Part shown: positions 52,801-61,645 of the stretch, one piece after another
Layout of the letters: every line of letters starts with the position of its first letter
How positions within the stretch are numbered: position 1 is the stretch's first letter
From: Siphonodentalium dalli
Lineage: Eukaryota > Mollusca > Scaphopoda > Gadilida > Siphonodentaliidae
Direction: 5' to 3'
DNA: 64,000 nt
Assembly (NCBI GenBank): GCA_032622095.1
Contig: CP136063.1
Location: 186,227,956 to 186,291,955 of the forward strand
Made by a program: the position numbers and the translations under genes
Notes under the pieces: generated by a model
Told to the model about the DNA's origin: nothing
Databases searched by the model: none
What the model saw: the letters and a program-made list of their open reading frames with translations, nothing else

Positions 52801-55800
52801 CTGAGGACACCCAAAATACCTGAGTTGAGTAAGGCTTCTCTAAAGAAAGCAGGAGCTATTTTAGATCTCAACAAGGATAAATGCGATTATGTTCGGCAAA
52901 CAGGTGCAACTAGAGTTTACGTCGAGTGGCCACTATTGTGTTAAGTATTATGAGAACAAAGAGTACCGATGATGAAGTCTTCACTGAAACTGTGCTAATG
53001 TTTGACAATATGAGCGAAGCAGATAAGAAGAAAGTTCTTCATAAACTACATCTTCAATTTGGACATGCAGCAACCGATTACTTGTTAATTTTCATAGGTT
53101 GTCTGAACCAGATTATATATTGCACAAGAAACTTATTGAAATAGATAGGTCATGTGAAATTTGTCAGAAATATAAACATGCTCCACATGAGCCAGTTGCT
53201 GGATTTCCGTTAGCTTCTGAATTCAATGAGATACTTGCAATGGATTTGCATGAGTTAGAATCTTCCAAAATATGGTATCATAGATGAATTCACACGATAC
53301 AGTGTAGGAGCCATTCTCCATAGAAAAAGATCATCTTTGTTTGGGAAAAAGTTCATTCAACGATGGATCAGTGTTTTTGGGGCAGCTAAGTGTCTGTTTA
53401 GTAACAATGGAGGTGAATTTAATTCTACAGAAGTAAGAGACATGTGTGAAAACTTCAATATAGAAGACATATGGGATGGGAACAGTCCGTATGCATCTGC
53501 TACATGTATTGTTTATTGCTGTAAAGTCAACATGGGAATTTGACAAATGTGGACGCTTACAATTTGACATTTATAAGAAGCAAACAAAAACATAACCACG
53601 TGGTTGAACACAATTTGACAATATGACCCACGATGACGTCATCAAGGGAACTTCCCCATCAAACGACTGACTTATTATGCCCCCGATCTCCGATGGAGAT
53701 TTGGGGGTATATAGTGGAGCCCTCCGTCCGTCCGTCCGTCCGTCCGTCCGTCCTTCCGTCCGTCGAGCCGTCCGTCCTTCCGTCCGTACGAACATTTCAA
53801 CTCATAACTTTGGTTTCGCTAACTCAATTCAGTTGATCTTTGGTATGCTAATAGACCAGCCGGGGGGACAAGATTTCCCCATAACTGCGGTTTCGTCCGC
53901 CCATTTTTTCCAGAGTTATGCCCCTTTTTGGACTTAGAAAATTGTCCGTACGAACGTTTCAACTCATAACTTTGGTTTCGCTAACTCAATTCAGTTGATC
54001 TTTGGTATGCTAATAGACCAGCCGGGGGGACAAGATTTCCCCATAACTGCGGTTTCGTCCGCCCATTTTTTCCAGAGTTACGCCCCTTTTTGGAAAATTC
54101 AGGTTTTCTGCTACTTTTTTTGGTTTCCAGATGATAACTTGATTTTGGATTGTTTACTTATGAATAACATAACTTTACAAAGTGCCATTTAATAAGCATT
54201 TGCACAAAAATAAGAAAAATCCTCTCTGATTGTACAGTCGGGGGCGTTGCCTCCGCCCAGCGGTGCACTTGTTTAATTGTAGAATTATACATCATTTTGT
54301 TTAAACCTTTGGGTCAAGGGCTGAGTGGCGCAAATCGACAATGGGATCAAGTGATAACACTGATCGACTGAGAGGAACTAGTAATCATGACGTGTATTGT
54401 CACTCAGGACAAATCATGAAGCTTGTGGATATATTAAATCAAATTAGCCATAACCCGGACGCTGGAATCACTGATTTTTTTGCCACTTTTTAGTCTGGAT
54501 ATTAACCAGGGATTTACAGATTAGGATATAATCTATGGATAAACTCCCCGGGATATCTATAAAAATCAGTGATTATTGTATGCATTAATTAATGTAATTA
54601 TTATCTTATCCACTCTACCAATTTTGTAAAAAAAACAAGTTTTATGCAGGAAGCATCATGCAGGGTCGGTGAATTATTTTTTCATACAAATAAAACAAAA
54701 ATCGATAAGTTTCATTTAAATCTTACGAACATATTTAATTGTGCTATTTTTCTGAAAGGTGTTGCTTATTATATCCAAAGTTGAATTAATCAGAATTCTA
54801 TTGTCAACCATGCAGCAGATGTATAAGCGACCATGTGCGTTTAAACATTTGCATGGTGAATGCACTTAGGTTCAGAAATAACGTGACCTGTCGTGAATCA
54901 CGCAGTAATTAAAAGCAAAATTTCGAACAAAATTGTCATGCACGATCACAACAAACACTAAATGATAAACACGTCACAAAAATGTCACGTGGGCTTGTTC
55001 TGAATGTGACAGGTCGTCATGGTAATCTTCAGCCCTGAGTGCAACACTAAGTATCACGCGGTGAACTTTACGCTACTTTGAAGTTGCCGACATCGGCTGT
55101 CAAATTATAAACTCCACCCATCGCCTGGTGTCCGGGCACTGAGGTGTCTTCCAATAAAGGCCATAAAATGAGGGGTGAAGGAGAGGGCCTCTCGGCCCTT
55201 TCGACCATCCCGGGGTTAGCCCCCCCCAAATCACATACCTTAGTCTTCCAACACATACCTGCCCTTGAAATAATTTCACCATGCACTAAGTATGAATGTG
55301 TTATGACGGAATGTTTTTTTTAATTTTTATTCGATAAGTAAGATGGACATTCTAAGGCAGCGATTGGCATTGGCACGAAGTCGTGGAAATCACACAGTGA
55401 TTCTCCTTATATCTGTGGAATTTAATGAGATCCTTAATTAAGGCTTAGAGACGTATTGTTTTAACTTTCTGTGTGACAACCCAGCCAGCAGGAGTCGTCA
55501 TTTAATTAATAGATATTATAGCAATGCCGTGAATCATGTGTCAAAAACACGAACATTGCACTCGCATTTATAAACAAATCATATTTCTCTTGCTATTCCA
55601 CATAGTTCAAATCATTTGAATTTATTCCGTATTCCCCGCTCCGATTTTCAGAAATAAACCGCGAATCAAGCATGTGATTGACTACCCTACGATCATTTCC
55701 AGCTACGATTTTTACGTACACATGACTGCGATTACGTCGCAATTAAGTGGAGGTTATCAAGGATACGCCACGATTTCGCATCTAAAATCAAACAGTGCTT

Positions 55801-58800
55801 GATATTATTTTTTGACTTGCGACATTGTCGTCAGCTTGCGCAATCCAACTACCGGTTACTTCCTCGACGGAAATCTTTCCACTTACAATTGAATCGTTGT
55901 TGTCTGAACGTTCACTAAATACATCCCTTCAAAGAGTTCTGTGAAAATCACCACGGTATGCACAAAATTTAACGCAGTGCCCGCTATAAGACCGCGGTAT
56001 CCTTACCGCCCGATACCGTAACTCCACCGCCATGACCGTCTCGATACCGCTACCGCTACTGCTTATTACCGGTATCACCGCGGTCATGACCGGGGTATCG
56101 CCCCATTTTTCTGGTCAATTACTTTGAGAATAGCGGTACCTTTAGTCTGATCATCATAAAATTTGTCACGGATGTTAACAATGACATGTAGATGGGAACG
56201 AGTCATTTTGGGGTCATTCGGCAGAAAAACATGGCCGCCAGTGGCCATCTTTGATTTCAAAATTCAATTCATTAGCACGGGCTACAGGTCATACTGTTCG
56301 TCTGATCATCATTTAATTTGTCATGGACGTTAATATTGACATGTAGATGGGAACGATTAATTTTGGGGTCATTCGGCCAATAAACATGGCCGCCAGCAGC
56401 CATCTTGGATTTTACTCTTTGTATGACTAAATTCTTTAGCACGGGCTACAGGTCGTACTTTTAGTCTGATCATCATAAAATTTGTCAAGAATGTTAATAA
56501 TGACATGTAGATGGGAACGAGTCATTTTGGGGTCATTCGGCCAAAAAACATGGCCGCCAGCAGGCATCTTTGATTTCACTCTTTGTATAACTAAATCCTT
56601 TAGCACGGGCTACAGGTCGTACCTTTAGTCAGATCATCATGAAATTTGTCATGGATGTTAACAATGACACCTAGATCGGAACGAGTCATTTTGGGGCCTT
56701 TAGCACGGGCTACAGGTCGTACCTTATTCGGCATTAAAACATGGCTGCCAGTGGCCATTTTGGATTCTACTCTTTGCATGACTAAAGCTATCAAATGTTT
56801 TTGAATTGTTGGAAAACAGCCGCCAGCAACCATCTTAGATTTTACTTTTATATACATGTATATATATATATCTATCTTTTCATGTTGATAAACTAGTATT
56901 AGACATTCAACTTTCCACATTCCTAATCACTCCATCGACAGTAACACATTAAATTATTCCCTTTCCAAGTTGAGCTACAGTGTCATTGACACTTTCATTC
57001 TAGTCGCAGGCCTTAAAATCCATAAAAAGTATGCGAGAATCAAAATATAGCATTTCTACAGCAAATCAGCTGCATTTACAAGAATTATACTAATATTCTG
57101 ATTCTTGTCAGATTTAAGCCCTGTAATGTGAGTGTAATTCCTTGCCTCCAAAATATTTCATTATATACAAACAATCAAGCCACCTAGGTGTCGCGAATGA
57201 CTCGTGATCTACCTGTTTATTGGATATTTTTTCGACTGGCTTTTTAATTGGTGTAACTACTATCGAGTTTTGATTTCAAGTGCTTGCATCATGAGTTGCC
57301 ATCTTATATCGAACAAATTATGTTAAAGTCTGCAGTATGCATTGTATTTTTCGCAAATATATCTGAAGTTAAGCTCCACAATTGAAGCATTCACAGACAA
57401 TTGTTGTAGTGTATATTTTGTTCTGTATATATATACTTTTTAATAACCAAAATTATATAATTTGTAATGTTATCCTTTTGCTTTAATACTCGTGGTTCCC
57501 AGTGTAATTGTCGTTTTTATATGCCTGTTTAAAAAAAATGGACGTATTATGTTATTGGTCTATGCGTCCGCCCATCCATTCCCTTTTGGTTTCCAGATGA
57601 TAACTTCAGGTAGTCTAAACTGAATGGAATGAAATTTGGTAGGTGGGTTCAATACACAAGATACAGGTCAAATGTGAACAGAGTTATGGCCATTTTTGTT
57701 GGAATTGGCACTCAATTTTCTTTTCCGGATGATAACTTTAAGTGAGTGGAATGAAATTTGGTATGTGAATTTATTAGCTCAAAATGCAGGTCAAATTCAA
57801 ATTTGGGGTCCGCCGGCTATTTTTCACCAGAGTTATAGCCCTTTGTTGGAATTTCCATCCATGGGCATATTTTGTCACACCCTAGCGATGCTCTTAATGT
57901 TAATGGAATGACAAAATAGTTTGAAATTGTCCATTTGGAAAGCTTTTCTAGGATTGATTGCACATGCTGACTTTCCCAGAATGCGTGGCATATCAATTCT
58001 TGGGTTTGACAGCACTTGCAAAGATCGTCTTGTCTTAAATTGGCCATTTTAAGACATTTATTGGTGGATAAGATTCTGCAATTTTTACGAAATTAAAGCC
58101 AATGTAATTTATTGTCGGGCATCAAGCCTTGAAATAGTGTGCCTGTCATTTGCAGAATGAGGTCCCCAGAGGGAGAATTTAGTGATGCTACCCCACATAG
58201 CGGGTTAGCATCACCAAATTCACCCTCTGGGAACCTCATTCTGCTGAGTTGTAAGCAGAATGAGGTCCCCAGAGGGTTAATTTGGTGATGCTAGCCCGCC
58301 ATGTGGGGTAGCATCACTAAATTCACCCTCTGGGGACCTCATTCTGCAAATGACAGACACACTATTTCAAGGCTTGTCGGGCATGGATGGGAATGAAACA
58401 ATATCCCACAGAATATTGGACTCCCATGTCAAGTAAATATCTGGTTTTTAAATTTCTCGACAGTTATAAAAATCACAACTTCCTTTCACATTGTGTAATA
58501 ATAATTTGGAGGATTGGTGCCATCAAGGGATGATTCGGTTGGGCATTTTTCTTCTAAAGATAAGAATGGCAGCAGCAGGGCTTTGCTTCTTTTTTATAAA
58601 AGTTTTGTAGACTCTTTAAGAACAGAAATATTATCCTTCACAGGTAATAGTTTGTTATTTTTATGATACAATATTAATTCATTTAAAAAGTTCTGTTTTT
58701 ACCATTGAGTGAACTTGCATGTGTGAATTTTGAATCCTTATTGATTGCTTGATCCTTTTTTGTAGGAAGGGGATATGCCACTCTCCGAACTCCTGGCAAT

Positions 58801-59018
58801 GTATGGTTATGGTAATGAGGAGAACTGTGAAAGTATTGTGCCACAAGATACCTCAACCAGATCAAGCTCCGAAGAAGAGATTCTCAGTAATCAAGACTTA
58901 ACTTTGGATAAGGATGAGATTGCCAGAGATCTGTTGCAAAATAGCGATGATAATGATCAGGAAACCAGTGTTACTGATCTCATAGATTGTGTGTCTTCCA
59001 CAGCGAGATTGTTGAGAT
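40855..59018 (+). CDS. MIER1: Mesoderm induction early response protein 1, N-terminal part, 4 coding exons
   Basis: MIER1 is a nuclear co-regulator. An N-terminal acidic region is followed by an ELM2 domain, which binds HDAC1/2, and a SANT domain. The four exons join in phase to 138 residues: [32 protein letters not shown]..., then [16 protein letters not shown]... and a long Ser/Asp/Glu-rich stretch ending [27 protein letters not shown] and [15 protein letters not shown] are signature blocks of the family, in the correct order and spacing. ELM2 and SANT are not in the window, so the gene continues right. Invertebrates usually have one MIER gene, so this is likely the common ortholog of vertebrate MIER1/2/3. 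Intron 3 is 11.3 kb and carries the window's densest transposon nest. Confidence 0.95.
40864..41998 (+). other. MIER1 intron 1 (left part), nothing recognised
   Basis: AT-rich intron sequence. It includes a T-run near 41128. No repeat family from the rest of the window was recognised. Confidence 0.55.
41999..42975. mobile_element. Probable TIR element interrupted by a MULE-like hairpin
   Basis: The left end GTCCCCTTTGA...CTGCGAGACCGCGTTGAACA and the right end (read inward GTCCCTTTTAATG...CAGCGAGGTCGTAACGC) look like diverged inverted repeats. The interior repeats CAACGCGGT / CAACGCAGT units. No target duplication was identified, so the boundaries are approximate. Confidence 0.45.
42131..42575. 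mobile_element. Mutator-like (MULE) hairpin MITE
   Basis: The element is 445 bp with long inverted ends GCTAATGGGGTCGTTGTCGT and ACGACAACGACCCCATTAGC, which continue through back-to-back TACATAAATGCACACCG / CGGTGTGCAT palindromes. An exact 9-bp target duplication GTCAGTGTA lies at 42122-42130 and 42576-42584. A 9-bp duplication with long TIRs starting G is the mark of the Mutator superfamily. Confidence 0.88.
43238..43426 (+). other. Terminal-exon-like open frame with AATAAA signal, unassigned
   Basis: A good acceptor (TTTATTTATCCAACAG) is followed by a frame reading [44 protein letters not shown] and a stop at 43377-43379, with AATAAA about 45 bp later. The composition looks like real protein (amphipathic helices), but I recognise no family. 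Read at phase 0 from MIER1 exon 1 it would give a different short tail. It could be an alternative last exon, a relic of another gene, or chance. Confidence 0.3.
43605..43632 (+). CDS. MIER1: MIER1 exon 2, 28-nt microexon
   Basis: The acceptor TTTTCTTTTCAG and donor GTATGATAT bound 28 nt encoding PGASDSSSP plus one base. Entry is phase 0 and exit phase 1. It completes Glu with exon 3 (G|AA). The joined N-terminus mirrors vertebrate MIER1, which supports a real microexon. Confidence 0.87.
43961..44145. repeat. GCAGAATGAGG-type palindromic MITE, left part
   Basis: A diverged hairpin (CATAATGAGATCCCCAGACG to ACTCCTTCTGC), then a tail shared with 11989-12060 (CCTCAACTGCTATGG). The matching outer sequence GACAGACACACTATTTGC appears only at 47250-47270, beyond the element at 44146-47213, so the repeat seems split by it. 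Confidence 0.65.
44330..46440. repeat. GGTTTCCGGATGATAAC dispersed repeat, interrupted
   Basis: Copies of TTTCCGGATGATAACTTTA and TGCCCATTTTTCTGG-type blocks occur on both sides of the hAT element at 44941-45959. Related copies are at 53800-54180 and 57560-57900. A local ~120-bp duplication (TCAGAAGATAAAGGCCAAGT) lies at 46170-46425. A run of about 13 C is near 44277-44290. Confidence 0.75.
44941..45959. mobile_element. hAT-type non-autonomous element
   Basis: The element is 1019 bp with inverted ends TAGAGATGGGCGGTA and TACCGCCCATCTCTA. An exact 8-bp duplication ATAACTAG lies at 44933-44940 and 45960-45967. GGTATCGGTAT-type subterminal repeats are present. The 97-codon minus-strand frame inside matches no family I know. 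Confidence 0.93.
47334..47458 (+). CDS. MIER1: MIER1 exon 3, signature acidic block
   Basis: The exon is 125 nt with acceptor TTTTTTATAG and donor GTATGATAT. It enters at phase 1 and leaves at phase 0. It encodes [20 protein letters not shown] then [20 protein letters not shown] then [22 protein letters not shown] is close to the equivalent vertebrate block. Confidence 0.97.
47459..48238 (+). other. MIER1 intron 3, left part, nothing recognised
   Basis: AT-rich intron sequence before the tandem array. Only short open frames without family resemblance are present. Confidence 0.6.
51000..51074 (+). repeat. GGTTTTATAT/GGTTTTGTGT short tandem repeat
   Basis: About five imperfect copies of TGTGGTTTTATATGGTTTTA-type units. 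Confidence 0.85.
51074..52165 (-). pseudogene. hAT transposase remnant with a 412-bp internal tandem duplication
   Basis: Read on the minus strand, each copy (near 51103-51357 and 51513-51767) contains [39 protein letters not shown] and LSCFPH, the DNGSNI...LGW.HLSCF block typical of hAT transposases. The DDE core is cut after this block. The duplicated unit is 412 bp, begins GGTTATTTATAAG and ends CAACGAACTCAATTACTG. The two copies are nearly identical. An end CCGTGAAGCCCTA at 52165 looks like the transposon's own TIR. No intact reading frame exists. Confidence 0.8.
52804..53466 (+). pseudogene. Broken retrotransposon protease-integrase fragment
   Basis: The frame [20 protein letters not shown] shifts to [20 protein letters not shown], a retropepsin C-terminal tail. 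It is followed at once by an integrase: [20 protein letters not shown], then [14 protein letters not shown] (HHCC zinc site), MDLHELESS (first catalytic Asp), [19 protein letters not shown] and the block [20 protein letters not shown]. At least three frameshifts interrupt it. The second catalytic Asp of the usual DNGGEF block is Asn, and the catalytic Glu region is missing, so it is inactive. No reverse transcriptase lies between protease and integrase. Confidence 0.85.
53463..53553 (+). repeat. ~90-bp block shared with the hAT remnant copies
   Basis: The block starting AGACATATGGGATGG and ending TTGACAAATGTGGA is nearly identical to segments at 51136-51226 and 51546-51636, in the same orientation. 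Here it is fused directly to the integrase frame. Confidence 0.9.
53671..54265 (+). repeat. Dispersed repeat with (CCGT)n and a 162-bp internal duplication
   Basis: Starts TTATGCCCCCGATCTCCGA and ends near GTCGGGGGCGTTGCCTCCGC. It holds a (CCGT/CCTT)n tract at 53721-53790 and two direct copies of CGTTTCAACTCATAACTTTG...GACCAGCCGGGGGGACAAG at about 53784 and 53946. This architecture is common among dispersed repeats of molluscs (established style; species not inferred). Confidence 0.8.
54266..56133. other. Interior of the 5.85-kb transposon, right part
   Basis: No coding similarity was recognised. The last ~250 bp are rich in ACCGCGGTAT and TACCGCTACCGC units, matching the left subterminal region near 50330-50400. 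Confidence 0.6.
57560..57900 (+). repeat. GGTTTCCAGATGATAAC dispersed repeat copy
   Basis: Contains TTTTGGTTTCCAGATGATAA, GAATGAAATTTGGTAGGTGG and CAAGATACAGGTCAAATGTG, related to 44330-46440 and 53800-54180. Confidence 0.7.
58111..58384. mobile_element. Double-palindrome MITE (GCAGAATGAGGTCCCC family), full copy
   Basis: Outer arms TGTCGGGCATCAAGCCTTGA and TTTCAAGGCTTGTCGGGCAT enclose two successive hairpins (58152-58244 and 58255-58347). Each runs from GCAGAATGAGGTCCCCAGAG to CCTCATTCTGC. The inner loops contain GATGCTACCCCACATAGCGG and its relatives. Confidence 0.88.
58766..59018 (+). CDS. MIER1: MIER1 exon 4
   Basis: The exon is 253 nt with acceptor CTTTTTTGTAG and donor GTGAGTCTC. It enters at phase 0 and leaves at phase 1. 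It encodes [80 protein letters not shown] and [20 protein letters not shown] matches the conserved motif after the acidic block. The rest is the variable acidic region before ELM2. Confidence 0.97.
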
Positions 59019-59087
59019 GTGAGTCTCATTGCTTTTACCATGTTAACCTTTCCATGACTGGAGCTTCCTGAAATTTTGCGAAAACCC

Positions 59088-61365
59088 TAGTGATGTTCCG
59101 ATAATGAAAAAGCCCATCGAGCCGATTTCCGATAACCAGAGGCACAATCAGTCGATTCCGATGTTTATATATATTGTGCGTTTGTTCCCATAATGGACCT
59201 ATATATATTCATTGCACTCCCTATCTCGATATAATTTCAAAGCCACATACATCAAAGAAATATATACACACTGTCGCAAAGATATTTCCGCCGACATCAG
59301 TTGTGCGCTGCCTTTGATGTATACAGTAGTTATTTGACAAAGAGATCAAAGGTGCCGACTCAGTCTTGATTGAATACTTGTAAGTTGCGACAGTATATGG
59401 AATGGCGATGATTATTAATTAAATTTAGATTGGTGGATAATAATTGCTGTCATATTTGTCTGAGATTTCCCAAATTCCCATTGGTCACACCTTTTGTCTT
59501 AACAACTGGGAAGCTTTTATAGTTCCGAGACCGCCTCTAAGTTCAAAGTGGAGCTAAGCATATTTCATTGTGTACTCCGTAACTTGTAATGAGAGCATCA
59601 CTATAACAATGGCGATTCGCGGAGCGGAAAAAACAAGTGCAATTTGGAACTTTACTTCACCATATTGTCCCCTACAGACGAAAAGGCCAATTTGTCGTTA
59701 TTGAAGACAGTTCTGATCGCGACCGTACTAATTCATTCAGTGTCTGCTTCAAATTATTGACATAGCATGTGATGTCACTAGTCCCCTGCGAACCGTTCGA
59801 GGTTCGGTTCGATTCAAAACCCCGTGATGATTCGGTCCAGTTCGAAACCTTAGACGGGATTCGTTTATATCGAACCTTTTCTTTAGTCCCGCAAATTGGG
59901 CAAATTTTGCGTACTGGGAATTGTTTATTGATTATATACCGTATATTAATTGGTTTACATACAACTGTGTGATACTATGATTTTATGTTTACATTTGACA
60001 TAATTAATTTGATCATTACTGGGTGATATTTCATTTGAACAGGTCTTTTGGCATAACATTATTCCGTTCCCGCTAAACGGTCCGGTTGGACATGTCAAAT
60101 TCGTGATAATTAATTAGTAAAACTATAACATTTCTATCTCAGTCAATGTTCTACCTCGTCAAAGTTTGTTTTATTCTCCGTATAACTTTACTAATAGCCA
60201 TAATTATACCTAACAAACGAGACCTTAAGTTATGATTATTGATGAATACAGATCGAACAAGCTTTTTTGAATTCCGCCGGTAAACTGGCGGAAACTGAAT
60301 AGGTATTTCCGGGCAGCACTTCTGTGTCAACAATTAGCTTCAACCAATCACAGTGAGAAGGTGTGGTCATTGTTTATCAGCATAAATGATTGACATGATT
60401 ATGTAGCCTGGCATGCTTTGTCTTGTGACACTCAATTGCTACAACACGACATCAGCACGCTTTAATCTTTGTCGTCGCAGTTTTTATATTGACGAGTCTG
60501 TTAATAGTTACCGAGTGTCGACATTACAATAATAATATGCTGTACGGGTACTTAATTTATTCACAAGATAAAATCCCCACCTGCTCAGTGCTGATTTTGG
60601 GACCATACGTACATGTATGTTACTTTACCGATAAAAAATCGTATTCGCTTGCAAAAACAGAAAATATCAGAACACAAAATGCGTAGATTTGAAACCAAAG
60701 ACGCGGACGAATAAACTGACTACCCATCTCCAATATAAAATAATTCTTTGGGATGTAGTTATTTTATAGCTGTGTAGATGGGCATTAATTAAATAACCGT
60801 TGATTTTACTATAATAATGTCCACTGACATTTCTGATTGTCCACTCTATCCTGAGTCTACGACAACAAGGTCGGTGTTTTGTTTCGAGGTTCGGTTCGAT
60901 TCGAAACCGAGACGATGATTCGGTTTCAATGTTCGGTTCGACCTAAAATTTAAGGTTCGCAGGGCCCTAGATGTCACAGCATGGCACATGCTCAACAGGA
61001 AACTATATTGTAATGAGGTCAGCTGTTTAAAGCTTTCTTTGAATCTATTTCTTGTCCAAGCGATTGAACCAATAACTTCATATTACTCAGGATATGTTGG
61101 GCAAGTGTATTGCCAATTGCATTGTATGCCAAGTGTATTGCTTATATAATCATATCAGACTGTTTGGATGATGCCAATAGCTGCGTGTTACATTCAATAC
61201 TGCGGTTGTATTGCGTACGTTTATTAAAGCATGCATATTGCACTTAGATACTAGAACATTTTTGTTTATTTTGACAATCGATATAAAAGCCGATGTTCAA
61301 CTGCGAGGTACGATTAATATCCGATGGGCTATTATTGGCCGATTCCAATTATAGGAACATCACTA
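59088..61365. mobile_element. hAT-type element with a second hAT-type element inside
   Basis: The ends TAGTGATGTTCCGATAAT and CCTATAATTGG... read inward from the right end (outermost TAGTGATGTTCC) are shared with 5387-5758. An exact 8-bp duplication GAAAACCC lies at 59080-59087 and 61366-61373. Without the inner element it is about 1.08 kb. No transposase is recognised. Confidence 0.92.
59779..60969. mobile_element. hAT-type non-autonomous element, innermost layer
   Basis: The element is 1191 bp. The left end TAGTCCCCTGCGAACC and right end GGTTCGCAGGGCCCTA are inverted repeats. GAGGTTCGGTTCGATTC subterminal repeats lie on both sides. An exact 8-bp duplication GATGTCAC lies at 59771-59778 and 60970-60977. 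Confidence 0.93.
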
Positions 61366-61619
61366 GAAAACCCTGTGCCAACGCATTCTCTTATTATATC
61401 AAAGTACCCTTTGTTCTAGTCGCAGGCCTTATCAGTATGAAGCTTGGTTGTATAATATCAACCAAAAAGATTTTCCTACCGTCTCTGGTATTAATCAGCA
61501 GGTTTAGGGGTGCTGAATAGAAGTACTCTGATAAAAAAAAAAGACTGCCCGCATGCTTTTTGAAACAAAATTGCTGAGAAACGAAACATTGACTTTTTGT
61601 GGCCTTACTCTCTCCTGCC

Positions 61620-61645
61620 AAATAAACGTGACGTCACGTTTATTT
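61620..61645. repeat. Perfect 26-bp palindrome with TGACGTCA core
   Basis: AAATAAACGTGAC is followed directly by its exact complement GTCACGTTTATTT. The centre TGACGTCA is a consensus CRE/CREB site. Whether it functions is unknown; it could be a transposon end-to-end junction. Confidence 0.85.

Larger units (their letters stand above)
50281..56133. mobile_element. 5.85-kb DNA transposon inserted in the tandem array, likely hAT-type
   Basis: The ends CTATACTTAAAGTAATTGAC and GTCAATTACTTTGAGAATAG are inverted repeats followed by ACCGCGGTAT-rich subterminal regions on both sides. The flanks ACATACCC and CGGTACCT both derive from the array sequence TCGTACCT, so an 8-bp duplication is inferred from the array consensus. 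The interior holds hAT transposase remnants, a broken protease-integrase and other repeats, partly as later insertions. Confidence 0.8.
48239..56976 (+). repeat. Tandem ~160-bp repeat array in a MITE-like carrier, split by a 5.85-kb insertion
   Basis: The left end AGCTCAACTTTACTTTGTAA is part of a palindrome, followed by GTCGTCCGTCGTCCG. About 12 units of 155-166 bp run to 50280, and four to five more lie at 56134-56830. The right end is AAGTTGAGCT at 56967-56976, followed by the palindrome AGTGTCATTGACACT. Each unit carries GGTCATTCGGCCAAAAAACA, GGCCGCCAGCAGCCATCTTG, AGCACGGGCTACAGGTCGTA and GACATGTAGATGGGAACGAG. Two unit types alternate, as in the inverted array at 20740-22350. The array was contiguous before the 50281-56133 insertion. 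Confidence 0.9.
59043..61420. repeat. TTAA-hairpin MITE split by a nested hAT-type insertion
   Basis: The left part begins TTAACCTTTCCATGACTGG at 59043 and reaches GCGAAAACCC at 59087. The right part resumes at 61366 with GAAAACCCTGTGCCAACGCA. Removing 59088-61373 restores the family sequence GCGAAAACCCTGTGCCAA. Confidence 0.88.

Noticed and set aside
53571-53937. Overlapping frames rich in Arg/Pro/Ser-Val repeats
   Set aside because: They are translations of the (CCGT)n microsatellite, not genes.
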